DNA from: Salinibacter pepae
Lineage (GTDB): Bacteria > Bacteroidota > Rhodothermia > Rhodothermales > Salinibacteraceae
NCBI RefSeq assembly: GCF_947077775.1
Contig: NZ_CAMTTE010000001.1
Location: 1,364,001 to 1,428,000 of the forward strand
Length of the DNA stretch: 64,000 nt
Reading direction: 5' to 3'
Of this stretch, positions 58,956-64,000 are shown piece after piece. Positions within the stretch are counted from its first letter, which is position 1. Each line of letters begins with the position of its first letter. Both the position numbers and the translations under genes were made by a program. Under the pieces are notes generated by a model. The model was not told where the DNA came from. It searched no databases and saw only the letters and a list, made by a program, of their open reading frames with translations.

Positions 58956-60408
58956 CTAACTACATTGATCGGACTTTGCTTCCCCCTCCTCGTTGAAGTT
59001 GGTCCCGATATACTCTTCAGGATCTACAGTTTCTCCCCCAAGATCCTTGACCCACCCAAGATCTGTTCCATCCCCTTCACGCACCTCAAGGTGGAGGTGC
59101 TCCTGGTTACATTCTGCCTCCTCTGCGTTCCCACTCTTACCAGTTTCTCCAAGCTTACGTCCTTGAACAACAGCGTCATCTTCTCCGACTGCAGTTGAAC
59201 TGAGGTGAGCGTACAGAAAGTATTGATTTTCGTTTTGAGAAGACTGAACGACAACATAATCGCCGAAGTCATCTAAGTAATCCACCTGTACAACCTCACC
59301 TCTCTCTATAGCGAACAACTCAGTACCCTTGTCTGCATCAAGATCGAGTCCTCCGTGGAACTGATTGTTATTCGGCCCCCTCGTGTCACCGTAGGTTCCC
59401 CCTTCAATTCCGGCACATGTCGCCCGAATGTCCATATCCTTAAGTGGATCCTGGGGACACACTTCAGTCTCATCCACGTCGTCGTCGGGCGGTTCCGCCG
59501 GCGGGCACTCCGATCCTGGCCCTGACGAACCTGGATATAGCCGCTTCGAAAGGCTTTTCGTAGATTCGCAACTCCTGTTCTCGTCTCCGTCAGCCCCCCC
59601 CACTTCCTCCACCGCCAACCCCATCTCCTCCGTCGGGATAACCTCCACCAAGTCCACCTGCACCACCTCCAGGAATCGACGAACCGCATGATACTTCGTA
59701 TTCAGTTCCACACGACTCATTCCACGACCATCCAGCACAGGTAGTCACCTGCTCGATAGTGCAGACCTGGTTTTTAGAAGCGGGTTTTTCGGGGGATCCT
59801 ACTGCATTCAATACGGCCTCCTCTTCTCCAGCCCGGATCAATTGCTCGTTGGCTATGTCCTCAGCTCCTGACGTGGCTGGAATCACACAGTTCGCGTAAC
59901 GGACGCCCGTTTCTTCTCGTTGCGCTGCAGCCTCCGCCGGATCGCTTTTCGCTGCGGACACCGAAGCTTCGATCAGAGCCGCTTCGAGCGAAAAGACAAT
60001 GCGCTTTTTCTCTTCACCCGCCTCTTTTACCATGTCTCGCGGGAAGTACAGGTACACGCTCCGGAACGCCACTGCCTCGGAGTAGGGCCGGCTCGCCAGG
60101 TAGCACCCGTACGGCGACGGGGTGCCGGCTTTTTTCGCCGTCTCCTTGCTCCGCGGCAAGCGCGGCTGTGCCTGCGTGGTTGGCTCCTGATCCGGGCGCA
60201 CCATTCCTCGCTCCAGGGGCACCTCGTCCGGCGATGGCAGGGTGTTCCCCATCGGCATGTGGGAGAACGTGAGGGCCTTTGCCTCCAACCTCTCCGATTC
60301 AGGCGATGACGATCCCGTGAGCTGGTCACAGGCCCCTGCGAACAGGCCCACAAGCAGGAAAGCTACACCCACGAGGACTGAGTTTGACAGGCGTAATCGT
60401 GGACTCAT
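58956..60408 (-). pseudogene. lipoprotein / M23 peptidase gene split by a G8 tract
   Basis: The 5' frame (60408-59590, 272 residues) begins with a lipoprotein signal (GLFAGACDQL, Cys27) and ends in a Gly-rich run. The 3' frame (reading to 58956) continues with GGADGDENRSCES and an M23/LytM endopeptidase domain: FHGGLDLD, YFLYAHLSSTAV and EHLHLEVREG supply the zinc ligands. They join into a single protein of about 483 residues if the eight G's (59594-59601, minus strand) are read as seven. An intact gene would be a surface-anchored cell-wall hydrolase. Decay, phase variation or sequence error are all possible. Confidence 0.75.
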
Positions 60409-60621
60409 AATGTGAATGGCGGCACGCTGTACGCTGAACTGTCATTTCCAAACGGAGAGTAGCAAAAAAACGATGGTGTCAAATATTCGAGTAGTCGCAA
60501 ATTTGAAGTGGGGTGAGCCCTCGGGTCGACACCCACTATCCGACCGCCCCGGAACCCACCACGCCCCCATCACGTCCCGCGAATCCGCAACGACCTGTCG
60601 CGCACTGCCCCTCGTCGCCCC

Positions 60622-61788
60622 GTGACGATTTCCGACCTTCCCACCCCGGCCCTTCTGATCGAACAGTCGCGCCTGCAGGCCAACCTCGCGACCATGCAGG
60701 CCCGGGCCGACGCGAACGACGTGGCCCTGCGCCCCCACACGAAGACCCACAAATCGGTCGCCCTCGCGAACGAGCAGAGGAACCGCGGCGCCGAAGGGCT
60801 GACCGTCGCCACCGTGCACGAGGCCGAGACGTTCGTGAACGCCGGATTTGAGGACATGCGCGTGGCCTATCCGGTCACCGGCCGCAACAAGCATGAGCGA
60901 CTGCAGGCGCTTCGGGCCGATTCCAAAATCTCATTCACCGTCGACACCGTGGCGGGCGCCGACCAGGCGTCGGCGGTCTACGCCGAGGCGGACATCCCGG
61001 TGGACGTGCTCATCGAGGTGGACGTGGGCCACGGGCGCTGCGGCGTGCACTGGGCGGACGACGCGGCGGCGGTCACGCTGGCCCGTCGCATCGCCTCCCT
61101 GCCGGGCCTGCACCTCGCAGGGATCCTGACCCACGCCGGGCAGGCCTACGACGGGCCGTCCGACGGCGAGACCGAGACCGACGCGCTCCGTCGCGCCTCG
61201 CGGCAGGAGCGCGACCGGATGCTGTCGGTGGCATCCGCTCTCGCCGAGACCGATGGCGTAAACGTGACGCCGGACAACTTTGAGATCAGCGTCGGCTCCA
61301 CGCCGTCGATGGCCGCCTTCACGAACGCAACGCGCGACGGCTTCCGCGTCACCGAGATCCGCCCCGGCAACTACGTGATGCACGACGCGATGCAGGTGGC
61401 CCTCGGCGCCGCGACGCTCGGCGACTGCGCCCTCACGGTGCGTACGACCGTCGTCAGCACGCAGCAAAAACCCGACGGCACCGCCCACGCGTTCGTGGAC
61501 GCGGGCAAGAAGGTGTTCACCACGGACACCGGCTACGGCACGGAGGGGCACGGCATCGCCCTGGCCGATGCCGCGCAGATGCGCCCTCACCCGAACCTCC
61601 ACGTCGATCATCTCTCGGAGGAGCACGGGTGGCTCACGATGACCGGTGATGCGGACCTGACGGTGGGCGACCGGCTCCGCATCGTGCCCAACCACGCCTG
61701 CGTCACCGTGGCCACCCAAGACACCCTCCACGTCGTCGACGGCCCCTCCGTCGTCGACAGGTGGTCGGTCGACGCCCGAGGGGGGTAA
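60622..61788 (+). CDS. D-threonine aldolase / D-serine dehydratase-like PLP enzyme
   Basis: This is a 388-residue fold-type III PLP enzyme. The alanine-racemase-like N-terminal barrel begins LPTPALLIEQSRLQANLATM, with the PLP-binding Lys in RPHTKTHKS and the PLP-phosphate region in PDNFEISVGSTPSM. The C-terminal domain has IRPGNYVMHDAMQ and EEHGWLTM followed by VPNHACVTV, the His/Cys metal site of D-threonine aldolase and eukaryotic-type D-serine dehydratase. The start codon is GTG. It would act on D-threonine or D-serine. It is the first normal-GC gene after the island. Confidence 0.88.
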   Translation: MTISDLPTPALLIEQSRLQANLATMQARADANDVALRPHTKTHKSVALANEQRNRGAEGLTVATVHEAETFVNAGFEDMRVAYPVTGRNKHERLQALRADSKISFTVDTVAGADQASAVYAEADIPVDVLIEVDVGHGRCGVHWADDAAAVTLARRIASLPGLHLAGILTHAGQAYDGPSDGETETDALRRASRQERDRMLSVASALAETDGVNVTPDNFEISVGSTPSMAAFTNATRDGFRVTEIRPGNYVMHDAMQVALGAATLGDCALTVRTTVVSTQQKPDGTAHAFVDAGKKVFTTDTGYGTEGHGIALADAAQMRPHPNLHVDHLSEEHGWLTMTGDADLTVGDRLRIVPNHACVTVATQDTLHVVDGPSVVDRWSVDARGG

Positions 61789-61821
61789 TGCTGCGGCCCG
61801 CTTCTTCACAGTTCGCGCTTC

Positions 61822-61879
61822 CCCCCGGCGCCGGTCCCGTCCTCGCGGGCCGGGGGAGCCGAGGCCTTCGGCGGGCCTC
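61822..61879 (+). terminator. two hairpins after the D-threonine aldolase-like gene
   Basis: CCCCCGGC (61822-61829) pairs with GCCGGGGG (61849-61856), and directly behind it GAGGCC (61861-61866) pairs with GGCCTC (61874-61879). Both follow the stop at 61788. No long T-run is present, so the efficiency is uncertain. They separate this gene from the actin-like/bactofilin pair. Confidence 0.45.
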
Positions 61880-62016
61880 CCTGGTCGGTTCTTCCTGGTC
61901 GCAAGCATGTGCGCTTAATACACCGACAATCGTGGCGATAACAAGAGACCCAGCCGATTCCTCCGTCTGGGAACGTGCCGCCTTCGCTGTCCGGGTCTCT
62001 TGAAATTTCTAGCGCG

Positions 62017-63045
62017 ATGCTGAAAACAAAATCGTTTCCGAGTGTCTTCGAAACCAACACGACCGAGCTGGTCGACGTGGCCGACGGGCTTCTCGAGGGC
62101 CTGAAGGTCCAGGTCGATGATGAGCAGTACGTCGTCGGGGACCTTGCCCTCCGCGAGGGGACGGCCCCCCACAAGGGCATCAACAACGCCCCCTCCGACC
62201 TCGACTACCGCCTGTTGCTGCGGGCCGGGCTTCTGGTCGCCCAGGCCGGCGGGGCCGACACGCCACTGACGCTGACGACGGGCTTCCCCTACTCGTCGTA
62301 CCGGGTCCACCGCCGGAGCGCGGGCACCCTGATTGAAGGCAAGCAGGAAATTGAGTTCGACGGGCGCCCCTTCGGCGAGGGCGAGCATTCGGTCGTGGGC
62401 CTGGACATTGCGGACGTGGAGGTCCTTCCGGAGATCGAGGGCCACGTGACGGCGACCCGCGAGGGGGAGGTGGGGGAGGACGATCCCTTCTTCGCCGTCT
62501 CGTTGGGGTACGGAACGTTCGAGTCCGTCTTGAGCCTTCCCTCCGGCCCCGTCCAGCGAACGGCGACGAGCGGACACGGGCTCCGCTACGCCACGTCGAT
62601 GATGGCCGAGCGGCTCCGGGAGAAGCACTACCTGGACATGCCCACCGAGCACCAGATCGACATGGCGATGCGCCGGGGCACCGTCGTGGCCGGGCGCCAG
62701 CGGTACGACCTCTCGGAGCTTCGGCAGAAGGTGCTCCGCGTCTACTACAACGACGTCGTCTCCCCGGCCCTCAAAAAGGCCTTCGACGACAGCGACTTCG
62801 GACAGACCCGCAAGATGTACCTCGCCGGGGGCGGCGCGCTCTACACGGAGCTCGTGGACGCCTTCGACGACGAGTTTGGGGACGTGCTCTCCCTGGAGGT
62901 GGTGCCGGACCCGCCCACGCACGTGAGCCGAGGGTTTGCGCTCCACGCCGCCGGCGTAAACGGCAAGAGCCCGGACCACGCCGTCGGGCTCGACCTGGGC
63001 AACGCCAACACCTCCGTCACGCTGTTCGACCGGGAGCGCGCGTAG
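62017..63045 (+). CDS. actin-like (ParM/Alp-family) protein, apparently circularly permuted
   Basis: This is a 342-residue ASKHA-fold protein. In order are seen KSFPSVFETN and DDEQYVVGDLA at the N-terminus, LTTGFPYSSYRVHRR, the phosphate-2-like FFAVSLGYGTFES (the usual Asp is Ser), and the adenosine motif KMYLAGGGALYTELVDAF. The phosphate-1 motif VGLDLGNANTSVTLF is at residues 323-337, at the very C-terminus, instead of residues 1-15. The N-terminal FPSV segment is what normally follows phosphate-1 in archaeal-type/ParM-like actins. No phosphate-1 motif is encoded upstream in any frame. The ATG at 62017 is preferred. Bactofilin follows by 45 bp. Confidence 0.8.
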   Translation: MLKTKSFPSVFETNTTELVDVADGLLEGLKVQVDDEQYVVGDLALREGTAPHKGINNAPSDLDYRLLLRAGLLVAQAGGADTPLTLTTGFPYSSYRVHRRSAGTLIEGKQEIEFDGRPFGEGEHSVVGLDIADVEVLPEIEGHVTATREGEVGEDDPFFAVSLGYGTFESVLSLPSGPVQRTATSGHGLRYATSMMAERLREKHYLDMPTEHQIDMAMRRGTVVAGRQRYDLSELRQKVLRVYYNDVVSPALKKAFDDSDFGQTRKMYLAGGGALYTELVDAFDDEFGDVLSLEVVPDPPTHVSRGFALHAAGVNGKSPDHAVGLDLGNANTSVTLFDRERA

Positions 63046-63090
63046 CCCCGAGGCCCTTCGCCTGTTCCGTTCGCACCACTGCCGGCCGCC

Positions 63091-63807
63091 ATGTTCGACT
63101 TTTTTCGACGCTCGACCGACGACGAGGACACCGCCCCCTCGTCGGCCCTCTCGGTGCTCGGGGAGGACACGACCGCCCAGGGGACGTTTGACCTGAAGAA
63201 GGACGACCTCCGGGTCGACGGGATCCTCAACGGGGACGTGACGACCGAGGGGCACGTGCACGTGTCCCGCGGGGGCAGCATCCACGGGGAGATTCGGGCC
63301 GGGTCGATCCGGATCGCCGGCGACGCGGCGGGAATCCTGCACGCGCAGGCGGACCTCGTCGTGCTGCAAACCGCGTCGGTGCACGGCATTCTGTGTGCCG
63401 ACGCCCTGACGATCGAGGACGAGGCCGACTTTGAGGGGGGGCTGTGTGACACCGCGGACCAGATCCCCGCCCTGAAGGACGCCTTCTTCTCCGCCGAGGC
63501 ATACACAATCCCTGCCCTTTCGTCGTCCCCCGACGAGCCCCCGGCCGACTCGTCGGGGCAACAGCCGTCCGAGGCCGCCGAGCGGTCCGTTACGCTCGAC
63601 ATTGAGCCGTCGTCGCCCCCCGAGCCCACCGATACCGGGGAGGAGACCGCATCCTTTCGCTCCCTCCAAGAAGGGGACGGCCTTCCGGAATCCCCGTCCT
63701 CCTCGCCGGCCGCCCCGACGACGGAACCGTCCGACGCCGAGCCCGAGACGCCGGATGCCGAGAACACCGACGACACGGAAGACACCCTCTCCACGATTGA
63801 GTGGTGA
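63091..63807 (+). CDS. bactofilin, polymer-forming cytoskeletal protein
   Basis: This is a 238-residue protein. The bactofilin beta-helix core spans about 25-130: SVLGEDTTAQGTFDLKKDDLRVDGILNGDV (in part), then repeating strands such as VHVSRGGSIHGEIRAGSIRIAG. The amphipathic start MFDFFRRS may bind membrane, as seen in other bactofilins. The C-terminal 100 residues are an acidic, Pro/Ser-rich disordered tail. Bactofilins assemble spontaneously without nucleotide and place cell-wall or envelope enzymes. It is in an operon-like arrangement with the actin-like gene. Confidence 0.9.
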   Translation: MFDFFRRSTDDEDTAPSSALSVLGEDTTAQGTFDLKKDDLRVDGILNGDVTTEGHVHVSRGGSIHGEIRAGSIRIAGDAAGILHAQADLVVLQTASVHGILCADALTIEDEADFEGGLCDTADQIPALKDAFFSAEAYTIPALSSSPDEPPADSSGQQPSEAAERSVTLDIEPSSPPEPTDTGEETASFRSLQEGDGLPESPSSSPAAPTTEPSDAEPETPDAENTDDTEDTLSTIEW

Positions 63808-63932
63808 TGCCGCCGCCCTCACCACGCGGCCTCCCAAATTGCCGGCGAAAAGCCCCGCCCCCGCCGAACGAACCGGGGGCCCATGCCGTCCATATACACC
63901 GCGAAATTGGTGTTCAAGACGTCCCGACGGCA

Positions 63933-64000
63933 TGACGGAAGCCCCTTCCTACACTGACATCGACACCCTGGCCGACCGGCTGCGGGACGTTCCCTACGAG
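63933..64000 (+). CDS. 5' end of an unidentified gene
   Basis: An ATG at 63933 opens a frame (MTEAPSYTDIDTLADRLRD) with high-GC third positions that runs off the right edge. Twenty-two complete codons are visible and the product cannot be identified. It lies 125 bp after the bactofilin stop on the same strand. Confidence 0.55.

Overview
The window reads as a chromosomal segment of an extremely halophilic, high-GC member of the Rhodothermota/Bacteroidota, most like Salinibacter. This is inferred from sequence only. The proteins are strikingly acidic, start codons are rarely preceded by a Shine-Dalgarno sequence, and lineage markers are present: a PorX-type response regulator with a PglZ domain, a TonB-dependent receptor with a carboxypeptidase-regulatory N-terminus, a BatA-type protein, and an HMG-CoA reductase of the mevalonate route. 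Genes are dense, often in short operons or convergent pairs. The very long open frames opposite genuine genes are GC-driven shadows and were left out.

Layout. 1-10 kb (minus strand): a GIY-YIG-type protein overlapping a beta-propeller protein, an Ig-like/LVIVD secreted protein, then an iron(III) ABC transporter (fbpA-fbpB-fbpC) followed by a small DUF1648 membrane protein and a disulfide oxidoreductase; a DtxR-like palindrome lies in front of fbpA. 10-15 kb: an S9 peptidase, a glycosyltransferase and an aldo/keto reductase. 14.8-18.7 kb: an oxidative-stress module, katG with a downstream ankyrin gene and a divergent oxyR; the shared intergenic region carries an OxyR site with all four quarter-sites at the canonical spacing. 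18.8-27 kb: a polyprenyl-phosphate-type glycosyltransferase, gyrB, a secreted GH13 amylase-like enzyme, a CBS protein and HflX. 27-35 kb: a BatA/VWA protein, a TonB receptor with a fasciclin lipoprotein, an O-methyltransferase and an extensin-like protein. 35.6-47.4 kb (plus strand): porX, tsaE (with three in-frame 36-bp repeats), folC, an ArsA-type ATPase, HMG-CoA reductase, a processive glycosyltransferase, a TPR protein, anmK and thiL. 47.4-55.8 kb: an HPt protein, a large zinc metalloprotease, atpD-atpC, a HEAT-cyclophilin fusion and a periplasmic thioredoxin.

55.9-60.4 kb is a visibly AT-richer island. It holds three paralogous secreted proteins of unknown function, a lipoprotein/M23 peptidase gene and a MITE-like non-coding element. 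Two of these genes are split by a one-base shift exactly at a homopolymer (A7 and G8), so they are decayed, phase-variable or slippage-decoded.

60.6-64 kb returns to typical composition: a D-threonine aldolase/D-serine dehydratase-like enzyme, then an actin-like ATPase next to a bactofilin. The actin-like protein is the most unusual item. Its phosphate-1 motif, normally at the N-terminus, sits at the extreme C-terminus, and the N-terminus begins where the fold would continue after that motif. This is what a natural circular permutation of the actin fold would look like.
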